Below, piece after piece: positions 8,495 through 15,499 of a DNA stretch of 24,990 nucleotides (position 1 is the first letter of the stretch; each line of letters starts with the position of its first letter). Both the position numbers and the translations under genes were made by a program. This stretch comes from a virus. The stretch spans positions 1-24,990 of IMG/VR virus record IMGVR_UViG_3300042465_002900. The stretch is one strand, 5' to 3'. The notes beneath the pieces were generated by a model, which worked only from the letters and a program-made list of their open reading frames with translations, made no database searches and had not been told where the DNA came from.

Positions 8495-8731
8495 ATGGCA
8501 CATTTTGCAGAGTTAGATGAAAACAATGTTGTCCTCAGGGTAATTGTTGTACCTGATGAGCGTGAGCACGAAGGCGAAACTTGGTGCAATAGTTTGCTTG
8601 GTGGTCGCTGGAAGCAAACAAGTTACAACGGCAACATGCGTGGCATGTTCGCTGGCATTGGTTACACATATGACGCTCAGTTAGATGAGTTTGTTCCACC
8701 ATTCCCGATTGTTTTGCCTGCAGATTTGTAA
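8495..8731 (+). CDS. Conserved small virion-associated protein (MAHFAELD family)
   Basis: 78 residues: MAHFAELDENNVVLRVIVVP, then WCNSLLGGRWKQTSYNGNMR and FAGIGYTYDAQLDEFVPPFP. This is a widespread small protein of marine and freshwater phages that I recognise by pattern; it is usually beside tail or structural genes and often found fused to fibre proteins. The name of a function has not been settled to my knowledge. AGAAAGAG upstream at 8483-8490 is a plausible ribosome binding site. The next gene starts one base after the stop. Confidence 0.7.
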   Translation: MAHFAELDENNVVLRVIVVPDEREHEGETWCNSLLGGRWKQTSYNGNMRGMFAGIGYTYDAQLDEFVPPFPIVLPADL

Positions 8732-8732
8732 T

Positions 8733-10232
8733 GTGCTTAGGTCACGCTGGCTAGTTATATTGCCTGTTGCGTTACTTGCGGTGTTTGCAAGAGCGCAACC
8801 TGCACAAGCGGTTGATGGTGTTACGGCTGTTGGTTATTTCATAACGGATATTCCGCCTGCAATGAGCGAACAGCAATACGAGCAATGTGGCACAACTGTT
8901 TATCAGAACATCAACTGGACTTGGGACTACGAAGAAAACCATTTAGGCACTTGCGGTTGGGATAGTTTCGCAGTGCATTTCACAGGCGATATAACTATTC
9001 CTGATGGTGTGCAATTAGTTGAGTTTATGATTGCGCACGATGATGGTGCGCTAGTAACTATTGGCGACACGCAATTTGGCGGTTGGTACGACCAAGGTTG
9101 TATGTGGAGTGATGTTGCACAGTTGCAAGTCACGCAACAAACATTGCCGTTTGATATGTGGTATTACGAAAACGGCGGCAACACTTGCGCAATGCTTGCT
9201 TGGTCGCTTGATGGTGGTGACTGGGCAATCGTGCCTGCAGAGGCTTTCAGTACTTACACAACGCCAACAACAACCACTGAGGGGACTACTACAACTTGGG
9301 CATCTACAACAACATCCACGACAGCAACAACGACGACAGTTACTACTACTGCACCAACAACGACTGTGCTTGCCACAACAACAACTGTTGTTACTTCAAC
9401 AACTTCCACAACAACAACGACAGTGCCGGTATTACAACCCACCACAAGTCAACAACCATTATTGGAAACAACAACAACAAGTAGTACGACCACAACAACA
9501 ACCACAGAAGCACCTGCCCCACAAACGACAACAACAACAACAACAACGACAGCACCAGAATTACCGCCAGAAACTTACGCACCTGAAACTACTTATCTCG
9601 CAAGTGAAGAAACAGAACCATCACCGCTACCCACAGAACTGGAGAACACAACAGATACCACCACAACATCTGTTCAGCCTATCACGCCTGTTGATGAGGA
9701 ATTAGCGGTTGATGTACCAATACCCGATGAGCCTGTACTGCAAGTTGACGAACCAGTTGTCTTTGACGAGCAAGCCATTGACGAGGCAACAAACAACATT
9801 GTGGCGCTCGTTGCTCTTGTTGGCGATTTAGATGAAGCAACAGACGAAGAAGTAGAGGCAGTAATTGAGGCAGTGCTTGCTGGCGAGGTAAGCACTGAGG
9901 AAGCAACCGTGTTGGCAAGTAGCAGTGAAGTGCTTGAACAGATAACACAAGAGCAAGCCACAGAAGTATTTGCCGTGTTGGAACTAAACGAATTATCAGT
10001 AGATGAAATAGAGCAAATTATTGATGCAGTGCAGTCAGCGCCAGAGGAAGTTCGCAATGTGTTTGAGGCAGAAATAAATATCTTTGATGGCAAGACCGAT
10101 ACCTATGTTGCAGTTGGTAGCAACATATCTGTTGGCGCGAGGCGTGTGATGGTTGCAACAACAGGCGTACTAATTGCAGGAAGCATTGCGACAAGTGCAA
10201 CACAGTCACACACGAGCCGTAAGAATGGCTAG
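8733..10232 (+). CDS. Secreted PA14-like, Thr-rich, C-terminally anchored surface protein
   Basis: I choose the GTG at 8733 because it gives a clean signal peptide (MLRSRWLVILPVALLAVFAR then AQPAQA before VDG); an ATG at 8685 would overlap the upstream gene by 47 bases. About 499 residues. Residues about 30-170 resemble a PA14/GLEYA-type carbohydrate-binding domain (WDSFAVHFTGDITIPDG, FMIAHDDGALVTIGDTQFGG, several Cys). Residues about 175-320 are a Thr-rich linker with TTTT runs, probably O-glycosylated. An acidic helical region follows, then a hydrophobic segment (MVATTGVLIAGSIATSA) and a basic tail SRKNG. It could be a virion glycan-binding protein or a protein displayed on the infected host. 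Related architectures occur in Acidimicrobiia-like Actinobacteria. Confidence 0.65.
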   Translation: MLRSRWLVILPVALLAVFARAQPAQAVDGVTAVGYFITDIPPAMSEQQYEQCGTTVYQNINWTWDYEENHLGTCGWDSFAVHFTGDITIPDGVQLVEFMIAHDDGALVTIGDTQFGGWYDQGCMWSDVAQLQVTQQTLPFDMWYYENGGNTCAMLAWSLDGGDWAIVPAEAFSTYTTPTTTTEGTTTTWASTTTSTTATTTTVTTTAPTTTVLATTTTVVTSTTSTTTTTVPVLQPTTSQQPLLETTTTSSTTTTTTTEAPAPQTTTTTTTTTAPELPPETYAPETTYLASEETEPSPLPTELENTTDTTTTSVQPITPVDEELAVDVPIPDEPVLQVDEPVVFDEQAIDEATNNIVALVALVGDLDEATDEEVEAVIEAVLAGEVSTEEATVLASSSEVLEQITQEQATEVFAVLELNELSVDEIEQIIDAVQSAPEEVRNVFEAEINIFDGKTDTYVAVGSNISVGARRVMVATTGVLIAGSIATSATQSHTSRKNG

Positions 10233-10391
10233 GTGAAATTCCTTAAAGAAATCAGCGCACTGTCTTGGACGCTTGCAGGCACAGGACTTGTGTTGATTAC
10301 TTTGAGTGGCGACACGAAACGATTGGGCATAATCATTTCGGTTGCAGGCTTAGTTGTACACATGCTCGGAACATTTACCAACAAGGAGTAG
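10233..10391 (+). CDS. Small two-TM membrane protein, holin-like
   Basis: A GTG at 10233, directly after the previous stop, opens a 52-residue frame ending at TAG 10389-10391. The protein has two hydrophobic segments, LSWTLAGTGLVLITL and LGIIISVAGLVVHMLG, separated by SGDTKR, and a short polar tail TFTNKE. Size, two-TM layout and its place before another holin-like gene and the endolysin suggest a class II holin or antiholin. The sequence AAGGAG in its last codons serves the next gene. No motif proves function. Confidence 0.6.
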   Translation: MKFLKEISALSWTLAGTGLVLITLSGDTKRLGIIISVAGLVVHMLGTFTNKE

Positions 10392-10397
10392 CAAACA

Positions 10398-10625
10398 ATG
10401 AAAACACTCAACACTCTTATCTTGCGCATTGGCGCAGTGTTTGGCAGTAGTGCTCTTGCCGCCGTTGCAGGTGGCGCTGTACTTGATGTTGAACTTTGGA
10501 AAGCCGCCGCGATTGCTGGCATTGTTGCCACAGCGAAAGTAACTGAGCAGTTGTTGCGTGCATGGTACGAAGATGGCGTACTGACTGCAGATGAAATTGC
10601 AACCGCGTTTGGCAAGAAGAAATAA
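10398..10625 (+). CDS. Holin-like membrane protein
   Basis: 75 residues, with ACAAGGAG at 10381-10388 upstream. One or two hydrophobic stretches (IGAVFGSSALAAVAGGAVL and AAAIAGIVATA) are followed by a polar C-terminus with DGVLTADEIATAFGKKK. A C-terminal 'DG.LT.dEI' helix is a recurring feature of holins in actinobacterial phages. It overlaps the endolysin gene (TAATG), the usual coupling of holin and lysin. It should permeabilise the inner membrane at lysis; whether it or the preceding small protein is the timing holin cannot be told. Confidence 0.65.
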   Translation: MKTLNTLILRIGAVFGSSALAAVAGGAVLDVELWKAAAIAGIVATAKVTEQLLRAWYEDGVLTADEIATAFGKKK

Positions 10626-11176
10626 TGCCTGAGTTACCGATTAAGAAACTTGTCATGCCAAGTGATTTGGCGGCCGTAACGAATGGCGAGTTGCCAAAGA
10701 AGTTGCTCACCAAAATTAAACCGAGTGGCATGATGTATTGGCAAGCCGCCCCGTCTTGGGCAAAGTTGCAAGAGTTGGCAAGGCTTGAAGGATTGGAGTT
10801 GGTGCATGTTGGCGACTATCGCCCTTACAAGCAACAGCGAGACTTGTTCCTGTCACGCATGAAGGACACGCCAGATGCAAAGCGTGCCAAACAAACGACA
10901 CGCGAATGGCAAGGCAAAACTTGGTACTTGCACAGTGGCGCACCTGTTGCCACGCCAGGCACTTCTAACCATGGTTGGGGGCTTGCCATAGACGCGGCAC
11001 TGAAAGTTGATGGCAAGGTAGTCACGATTACAACTAAGCCGAAAGACTGCAAGCGAAGTGGTTTGGCATTCTTGTTAAAGGTTGCACCTGACTTGGGTTG
11101 GAGTTGGGAACTGCAAAGCGAGCCGTGGCACATTCGTTATGTGCTTGGCGATAAGCCTTGCAATGGTTTGGCATGA
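10625..11176 (+). CDS. Endolysin, M15 (VanY-like) D,D/L,D-carboxypeptidase family
   Basis: 183 residues. The two signature motifs of the peptidase M15 family are intact: SNHGWGLAID at residues 114-123 (His116 and Asp123 zinc ligands) and EPWHIRY at 166-172 (Glu166 catalytic, His169 ligand). An upstream RPYKQQRDLF segment also fits. It cuts peptidoglycan peptide stems. There is no signal peptide, so export depends on the holin-like proteins encoded just upstream. The N-terminal 35 residues are basic and show no known cell-wall-binding domain, so this is a compact, single-domain lysin. Confidence 0.9.
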   Translation: MPELPIKKLVMPSDLAAVTNGELPKKLLTKIKPSGMMYWQAAPSWAKLQELARLEGLELVHVGDYRPYKQQRDLFLSRMKDTPDAKRAKQTTREWQGKTWYLHSGAPVATPGTSNHGWGLAIDAALKVDGKVVTITTKPKDCKRSGLAFLLKVAPDLGWSWELQSEPWHIRYVLGDKPCNGLA

Positions 11177-11177
11177 G

Positions 11178-11360
11178 ATGGAGAACACGATTGCGGTTGC
11201 GTGTATTGGAGTTGTTGGCGCGGTACTCGTTGCGCTGATAGAAAAATCTAGGCGCGATAACGAGCGTGACCATGCCATCGTTACGGCTGGCATTGACCGC
11301 ATTGAAGGCAAACTGGATAACCACATCGCCGATCATGTGCGTGCCAGTTTCAAAGATTAG
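11178..11360 (+). CDS. Small one-TM coiled-coil protein of the lysis cassette
   Basis: 60 residues from the ATG at 11178, one base after the endolysin stop; the GAGATGG context gives a weak binding site. MENTIAVACIGVVGAVLVAL is a membrane segment, followed by a charged helix (IEKSRRDNERDHAIVTAGID and onward). This resembles the small DUF2746-like membrane proteins found beside lysins of actinobacterial phages. It could modulate the holins or span towards the wall. Function unproven. Its codons include the only GATC I found in the window, at 11331. Confidence 0.6.
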   Translation: MENTIAVACIGVVGAVLVALIEKSRRDNERDHAIVTAGIDRIEGKLDNHIADHVRASFKD

Positions 11361-11465
11361 GGGTGGCGCAGTCATAGTTAGTCGCTGTCTCTGTGATTGC
11401 GTCACTCCGCCTAATTGAAGTTGGCATGCAAGTTTGGCAAACCGCACTTCGTTACACCCATCTCG

Positions 11466-11471
11466 TAACCT
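11466..11471 (+). promoter_or_regulatory. Candidate -10 box for a leaderless transcript
   Basis: TAACCT fits the actinobacterial TANNNT -10 consensus and ends 6 bases before the ATG at 11478, so transcription could start at the A of the start codon. No Shine-Dalgarno sequence lies in front of this ATG, in contrast to most genes here. The box lies at the right arm of an inverted repeat GTTAC-N9-GTAAC (11451-11469), a possible operator. No clear -35 box. The rest of the 117-base gap (11361-11477) shows nothing else. Confidence 0.35.
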
Positions 11472-11477
11472 GTAGGT

Positions 11478-12410
11478 ATGACAAAACAAACCGCAGTTAT
11501 AGAAATAGATAAACCTACGCACGGAACTTTGCCGTGGCACTTAGTGCGACACAGGCAAGAAGGCAAGTGTGTTGTTGGTGGCAGTGAAGTGTCAATAATT
11601 ATGGGCGCTAATAGTTACGAGACAATTACTGACTTGGCTGTGCGCAAATTATTACCGCCTGTTGTAACAGAAGCGAACGAAGCAATGGACAGAGGCAACT
11701 ACCTTGAACCCTCTTTGATTAGTTATGCGAGCGACAAGATGAATGTGCAGTTAGTAACGCCGAATGTTATGTACTTGAACGGGCGTGTTATTAGCACTCT
11801 TGATGCAAGAGGCGTAGGCGCTGACAGTGGCGTTGTTGTTGAAGCAAAGACAAACAACGGTTGGTCGTTGGGAATGGATTTGCCTACAAGTTGGTGGTGG
11901 CAGGCGCAAGCACAAATGCACTGCACAGATACAGCAAGCGTTACCTTCGTTGTGCTTGATAGGCAGATGCGTCTTGGACTGCAAGAGGTAATGCGTAGCG
12001 ATGAAGGCATTAGCGAGATGCTTAAGAGTGTTGAATTGTTTTGCAACGCAATAGATGCAGAGCAACTACCTGACGACACGCAATTAACAGCACCACAAGT
12101 ATCGGCATTGTTTGCACAGCCAGAAGGCGAAGTTGAATTAGAGCGCAGTGCATTTACCCTGTTGGAAGAATGGGAAGCGGTTAAGCAAGCATTGAAGGAC
12201 TACGAGCAACAAGAGAAGCGCATTAAAGATGCGCTCGCAAACATGTTGCGCGACAAAGAGTTCGGCACAATAGACGGCAGGCGTGTCTTGTCGTACAAAG
12301 CGCAATCAACAAAGCGCCTAGACACAAAGGCTCTTGCAGAAGCACATCCCGACATTGCAACTGCATACACAACCGCAAGTACTTTCCGAGTACTTAGGAC
12401 AACCAAATAA
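11478..12410 (+). CDS. YqaJ/lambda-exonuclease-like recombinase (PD-(D/E)XK nuclease)
   Basis: 310 residues. N-terminal GGSEVSIIMGANSYETITDL (about 34-53) and RGNYLEP (72-78) are the first conserved blocks. The catalytic PD-(D/E)XK core is Asp109 (STLDARG) and Glu122-Ala-Lys124 (VVVEAKT), followed by WWWQAQAQMHCT, typical of the YqaJ family. The C-terminal third is helical with a KQALKDYEQQEKRIKDAL coiled coil. It should degrade one strand from DNA ends so that the single-strand annealing partner encoded next can act in recombination. It has no Shine-Dalgarno site and may be read from a leaderless mRNA. Confidence 0.85.
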   Translation: MTKQTAVIEIDKPTHGTLPWHLVRHRQEGKCVVGGSEVSIIMGANSYETITDLAVRKLLPPVVTEANEAMDRGNYLEPSLISYASDKMNVQLVTPNVMYLNGRVISTLDARGVGADSGVVVEAKTNNGWSLGMDLPTSWWWQAQAQMHCTDTASVTFVVLDRQMRLGLQEVMRSDEGISEMLKSVELFCNAIDAEQLPDDTQLTAPQVSALFAQPEGEVELERSAFTLLEEWEAVKQALKDYEQQEKRIKDALANMLRDKEFGTIDGRRVLSYKAQSTKRLDTKALAEAHPDIATAYTTASTFRVLRTTK

Positions 12411-12436
12411 ACAACAAACAACAAGGAGACAACAAC

Positions 12437-13087
12437 ATGAGTAATTTCATGGACAGTTATGTAGATGTGGCAGAACGCATCCGCATATTCAAAGAGCAAT
12501 ACCCAACTGGTTGCTTGCGACCATTTAACCCTGCAGAGCCATTCAAGATTATGGAGATAGGTGGACGGGAATTTATTGTGTACACGGCTTGCGCCTACCG
12601 CACACCCGATGACTTGATGCCTGCGATTGCAGTTGCCGCCGAACCGTCTGTAGGCAAGACGAGTTTCACTAAGGACAGCGAGGTAATGAATGCGGAGACA
12701 AGCGCATGGGGCAGAGCAATTGTTGCTTGCCTTGCCGCCGACACGCAGAAAATTGCAAGCGCAAACGAAGTGCGTAACAGGCAACAGGAGAACGCAAAGC
12801 CTGTAACGAATGTGACACCTATAAGCAAAGCGCAACCTGCAGTGAAGCAAACAGGCAAAGCATCGGATGCACAAATTAAGTACATACACGGACTGTTAAA
12901 GAACATTGAAGGCAACGAACAGGTTGTAACAGACTTAACTGGTGGCACGCCAATAGACAAGTTGGAACAAGCGCAAGCGAAACAAGTGATAAATGATTTG
13001 CTTGCGATTAAGAAGAACGAAGCCATCTTTGGCTTTGACGAAAACGGCAAGGCGTTCATTACCTACAAGGCAGGAGAGCCACTATGA
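12437..13087 (+). CDS. Single-strand annealing-type recombination partner of the exonuclease
   Basis: 216 residues, with ACAAGGAGACAA at 12420-12431 as an extended ribosome binding site. YVDVAERIRIFKEQYPTG, then ACAYRTPDDLMPAIAVAAEP, NAETSAWGRAIVACLAAD and ASANEVRNRQ form a pattern I recognise from actinobacterial phages, where this protein regularly follows a YqaJ-type exonuclease. The aligned NAETSAWGRA block recalls Rad52/ERF/RecT-type annealing proteins, but the precise superfamily is unsettled for me. The C-terminal half has a Lys/Gln-rich linker and a helical domain (SDAQIKYIHGLLKN) like those in single-strand DNA or RecT-associated proteins. Confidence 0.65.
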   Translation: MSNFMDSYVDVAERIRIFKEQYPTGCLRPFNPAEPFKIMEIGGREFIVYTACAYRTPDDLMPAIAVAAEPSVGKTSFTKDSEVMNAETSAWGRAIVACLAADTQKIASANEVRNRQQENAKPVTNVTPISKAQPAVKQTGKASDAQIKYIHGLLKNIEGNEQVVTDLTGGTPIDKLEQAQAKQVINDLLAIKKNEAIFGFDENGKAFITYKAGEPL

Positions 13088-13332
13088 ACTACCATTTGCG
13101 AGCAGTTAAAGGCAACCAGTTAGCACGCATCCAGTTTGAAGCGGACAGCGACAGACATGCACGCAACATCTGCAAAGAGGTGTACGAGAACTTCGCACCT
13201 AATCGCGAACTGTGGACAGAGGGCAAAGTCGTTGCAGTTGCAGAGGACGGAACAATCGTGCACACATTTAGCCATTGCGATAGTTGCAACAGGATTACTT
13301 GCGAGGAAGGCTGTGGCGAATATGACATCTGA
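13084..13332 (+). CDS. Small Cys-rich protein of unknown function
   Basis: 82 residues, overlapping the upstream gene by ATGA, so translation is coupled. The N-terminal part looks like a small alpha/beta fold (ARIQFEADSDRHARNICKEV). The C-terminus has HCDSCNRITCEEGCGEYDI, with four Cys and one His that could form a zinc knuckle. No family recognised. It belongs to the recombination gene block. Confidence 0.6.
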   Translation: MNYHLRAVKGNQLARIQFEADSDRHARNICKEVYENFAPNRELWTEGKVVAVAEDGTIVHTFSHCDSCNRITCEEGCGEYDI

Positions 13333-13816
13333 TATGCAACTGTTTACGCCTTACAACGGCACTGGCGGTTATGTTGAGCGTCCTGCAAGCATTGAGCGTG
13401 CAGTGCGCGAGGCACAAGATGGCACGCTGTCCAAGCGCCAGAGCGCAATTGTTGAGCAATTGGACTTGGCAGGCGCACAAGGCGCAACATGGAAAACGAT
13501 TGGGCAAATACTTAATCTGCACCACGGGCAGGTGAGTGGCGCATTAAGCAATCTGCACAAGGCAGGCGAAGTGTTTATGTTGCGTGCCAAACAGAATCGT
13601 TGCCATGCGTATGTGTTGAAGCGTTACAGGTGGGCATACACAGACGAACAGGTGTTTGATTCGCCAGCAACAACACGAGCAGGCGAACGAACAGCGTTGC
13701 TCAACGAACTGTACGCAACATGCCAAACAGCAAATGCGGTTGGCTGGAGTGCAGGCATGCAAACGGCAGTAACAACAATCGTTGATATGATTGCCGCCCA
13801 TGACGCAACAACTTGA
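13322..13816 (+). CDS. Winged-helix DNA-binding protein
   Basis: 164 residues from the ATG at 13322 (GAGGAAGG at 13302-13309 upstream; a second ATG at 13334 is possible). The core, about residues 38-100, reads LSKRQSAIVEQLDLAGAQGA, then TWKTIGQILNLHHGQVSGAL and SNLHKAGEVFML, a MarR-like winged helix. I know the 'hhGqvSgaLs.LHk.G.v' pattern from actinobacterial phages. The C-terminal part is helical. It may regulate transcription or take part in replication. It overlaps both neighbours. Confidence 0.7.
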   Translation: MTSDMQLFTPYNGTGGYVERPASIERAVREAQDGTLSKRQSAIVEQLDLAGAQGATWKTIGQILNLHHGQVSGALSNLHKAGEVFMLRAKQNRCHAYVLKRYRWAYTDEQVFDSPATTRAGERTALLNELYATCQTANAVGWSAGMQTAVTTIVDMIAAHDATT

Positions 13817-14246
13817 ACGCAAGGGTGAATGTGAAGGCAAACAAGAAAAATGCAACGCAACTGGTTGTCCTAAGTTTGGCACTCTTGGGCGTGCTGGTAA
13901 TGATGGCAAGAGGCGCATTAAAGGTTGTGGCGACCCGACAGCAAGAGGAAAGCGCAACCGTGCGAAAGGTGATAGCAAGGCTCGCCGAGCAAGAAAACAA
14001 CTAGGTATTCAAGGCGCGAATACACGCCATGAAGAACTATGGGGCGGCGACTTGCGTGTTGAGGTAAAGGCTGGCGCACAAGTTGCACCAATCTGGACTC
14101 GTTACCTGTTAGCAGAAAACCAAAGCAAGCAAGCCAAACCAATTGGTGATGCACGCCCGTTTGCCTTAATTGCAATGCCTGACGATACAACCGAAGGACT
14201 TGTTGTTATGCGACTATCATCGTTCGCTCAACTGTTCGGCGGATAA
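13800..14246 (+). CDS. Putative PD-(D/E)XK-type endonuclease
   Basis: 148 residues from ATG 13800, which overlaps the previous gene by 17 bases (a TTG at 13791 is less likely). The N-terminus has Cys residues (GECEGKQEKCNATGCPKFG) and a very basic middle (ARGKRNRAKGDSKARRARKQ). The C-terminal half, GANTRHEELWGGDLRVEVKA and so on, offers a possible nuclease core: Glu in RHEE, then D-x-x-V-E-V-K (DLRVEVK). That and the position in a recombination block suggest a Holliday-junction resolvase-like or restriction-like fold, but the match is by eye only. Confidence 0.5.
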   Translation: MTQQLERKGECEGKQEKCNATGCPKFGTLGRAGNDGKRRIKGCGDPTARGKRNRAKGDSKARRARKQLGIQGANTRHEELWGGDLRVEVKAGAQVAPIWTRYLLAENQSKQAKPIGDARPFALIAMPDDTTEGLVVMRLSSFAQLFGG

Positions 14247-14251
14247 ACGAA

Positions 14252-14298
14252 AGTGCTGGCGCTCTACAAGGAGACAAAGCCTAAAGAGCACCAGCACT
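14252..14298 (+). repeat. 14-bp inverted repeat with a ribosome-binding sequence in its loop
   Basis: Left arm AGTGCTGGCGCTCT (14252-14265), right arm AGAGCACCAGCACT (14285-14298); 13 of 14 positions pair, the exception being C-A. The 19-base loop holds ACAAGGAGACAAAG, the same extended Shine-Dalgarno leader used before many genes here, yet no start codon follows. No T tract follows, so it is not a typical terminator. It fills most of the 86-base gap. Confidence 0.75.
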
Positions 14299-14332
14299 AA
14301 CAGCAATCCAAACCGCAAAGAAAGGACTTCTA

Positions 14333-14959
14333 ATGAGTAATGATATCAATGCAACAACTGTTGTTGAAGCGCAAATGTATTTCGCAGTCATTCCTGAGTG
14401 GGTATTAGATTTGCCTATAGGTGCATCTAGTGTGCGTGTGTACTGTTGCTTGCGCAGGTACGCAGACAACAAGACTGGACAGTGTTGGCCGTCAAGGCGA
14501 ACGCTTGCCATGCGTGCACAATGTTCTATAGCAACTCTTGATAGAGCAATTAAAGAACTTGCAGAGCATGGCGCATTGCACATTGCCAAGCGCAAGAACA
14601 CTGCAGGCGATTGGACTAGCAATCTTTATACAGTCATGTCGTTGCCTAATGGGGTGGCATCAAAACTTGCACTACCTGCCTCAAGAATTGGGACTACGGG
14701 TACACCCACGGATGGTAGAAGAACTAAAGCCAATATGAACGATAAACAAGAACAGCGTGTGTATCCTTTAGAAATACCAAAGGCAGAGCCAGCGCCTACC
14801 AAAGACTCGCTACTTTCACAAGCACAACAGTTTCGTGAGTTATCCGAAACCTGCCCACGAAGTATGAAGCAAACAATGCTGAAACTTGCAGAACGATTTG
14901 CGCACCAAGCACAGGAGATTTCAAATGAAACGAATACAGATAGCCCTAGTTCTAATTAG
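14333..14959 (+). CDS. Replication initiator/replisome-organiser-like winged-helix protein
   Basis: 208 residues, with AAAGGA at 14320-14325 upstream. The N-terminal 105 residues read VIPEWVLDLPIGASSVRVYC, then CWPSRRTLAMRAQCSIATLD, RAIKELAEHGALHIAKRK and SNLYTV, the pattern of phage helix-turn-helix replication proteins (DnaD/RepA N-terminal type) that bind the origin. The C-terminal half is polar and linker-like with a helical end (SMKQTMLKLAERFAHQAQEI) that may bind a helicase. Its place after recombination genes fits. The possible origin was not identified. The last 35 bases overlap the next gene. Confidence 0.7.
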   Translation: MSNDINATTVVEAQMYFAVIPEWVLDLPIGASSVRVYCCLRRYADNKTGQCWPSRRTLAMRAQCSIATLDRAIKELAEHGALHIAKRKNTAGDWTSNLYTVMSLPNGVASKLALPASRIGTTGTPTDGRRTKANMNDKQEQRVYPLEIPKAEPAPTKDSLLSQAQQFRELSETCPRSMKQTMLKLAERFAHQAQEISNETNTDSPSSN

Positions 14960-15446
14960 CACGGCACTTGCGCCTAGTTGCGCTGTTAATGCCACGCCAG
15001 CAACGGAGTTGAATGTTGCTGATTATGTAATAACTGCACCACCAACAACCGCCACAACTACAACAACAACAATTGCGCTCGCGCCTGTTGCCAATGGGCG
15101 CAAGTGCAATCAAGCAACGGTTGCAAAACTGGCTGAGTACGGCTTGCCAGAAGTGCCGTTCGCGTCAATTGCGTACCGTGAAAGCAGGTGCAATCCGCTT
15201 GCCATAAATGCACGATGGAACAAACAAGGCGAAATGACTTACTCGTTAAACAAGAACGGCACATGGGACAGTGGCTTGCTACAAATAAACAGTGGTCATA
15301 GAGAGCGTGTTCGCCGTGTGTGTGGCAAGCAGGCATTGGACAACAACTTGGCAGGTTTGCTAGACATTGACTGCAACCTCAAAGTTGCCGCCGAGTTATA
15401 CGCCAACGGCAAAGGCTTGTCGCATTGGCGAGCCACTCTGCCGTAG
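14925..15446 (+). CDS. Secreted lysozyme/SLT-like transglycosylase
   Basis: 173 residues from the ATG at 14925, chosen because AGGAG lies at 14913-14917 and the start gives a signal peptide (MKRIQIALVLISTALAPSCA). A Thr-rich linker (TTATTTTTT) follows, then a lysozyme-like domain from about residue 67: VPFASIAYRESRCNPLAINA with catalytic Glu in YRES, GTWDSGLLQIN and the YANGKGLSHWR end. Several Cys may form disulfides (SRCNP, RVCG, DIDCN). The lipobox is not canonical, so it is probably released, not lipid-anchored. It should cut the peptidoglycan glycan strand. Its position in the early replication region, far from the lysis cassette, is odd. Confidence 0.75.
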   Translation: MKRIQIALVLISTALAPSCAVNATPATELNVADYVITAPPTTATTTTTTIALAPVANGRKCNQATVAKLAEYGLPEVPFASIAYRESRCNPLAINARWNKQGEMTYSLNKNGTWDSGLLQINSGHRERVRRVCGKQALDNNLAGLLDIDCNLKVAAELYANGKGLSHWRATLP

Positions 15447-15470
15447 AAGCAACACAAGTAACGCAAGTGC

Positions 15471-15479
15471 TGATATGAT
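15471..15479 (+). promoter_or_regulatory. Candidate extended -10 promoter element
   Basis: TGATATGAT is an extended -10 (TGn plus TATGAT) in the 53-base gap before the XRE regulator gene; no -35 box is visible at the proper spacing. The predicted start site would leave only a short leader containing AAAGGAGATA. A related stretch, GCTGATATTGTG, lies at 20040-20051. Confidence 0.3.
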
Positions 15480-15499
15480 GAAACAAAGGAGATAGCGAC

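Noticed and set aside
9250-9560. Short repeated units that might be read as a CRISPR-like or microsatellite array
   Set aside because: The repeats are ACA/ACT/ACC Thr codons of the linker, without regular spacers.
9061-9705. Plus-strand frame of 214 codons within the PA14-like gene
   Set aside because: Gln/Leu-rich reading of the ACA/ACC Thr repeats in another frame; the signal peptide and domain structure support the main frame.
12200-12889. Minus-strand frame of 229 codons across the exonuclease and annealing genes
   Set aside because: It spans two well-supported genes and the gap between them, has no known motif and is rich in Cys and Arg as in other shadow frames here.
14247-14332. Rho-independent terminator at the 14252-14298 inverted repeat
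   Set aside because: The loop is 19 bases long and no T tract follows the right arm; the Shine-Dalgarno string in the loop suggests another purpose.
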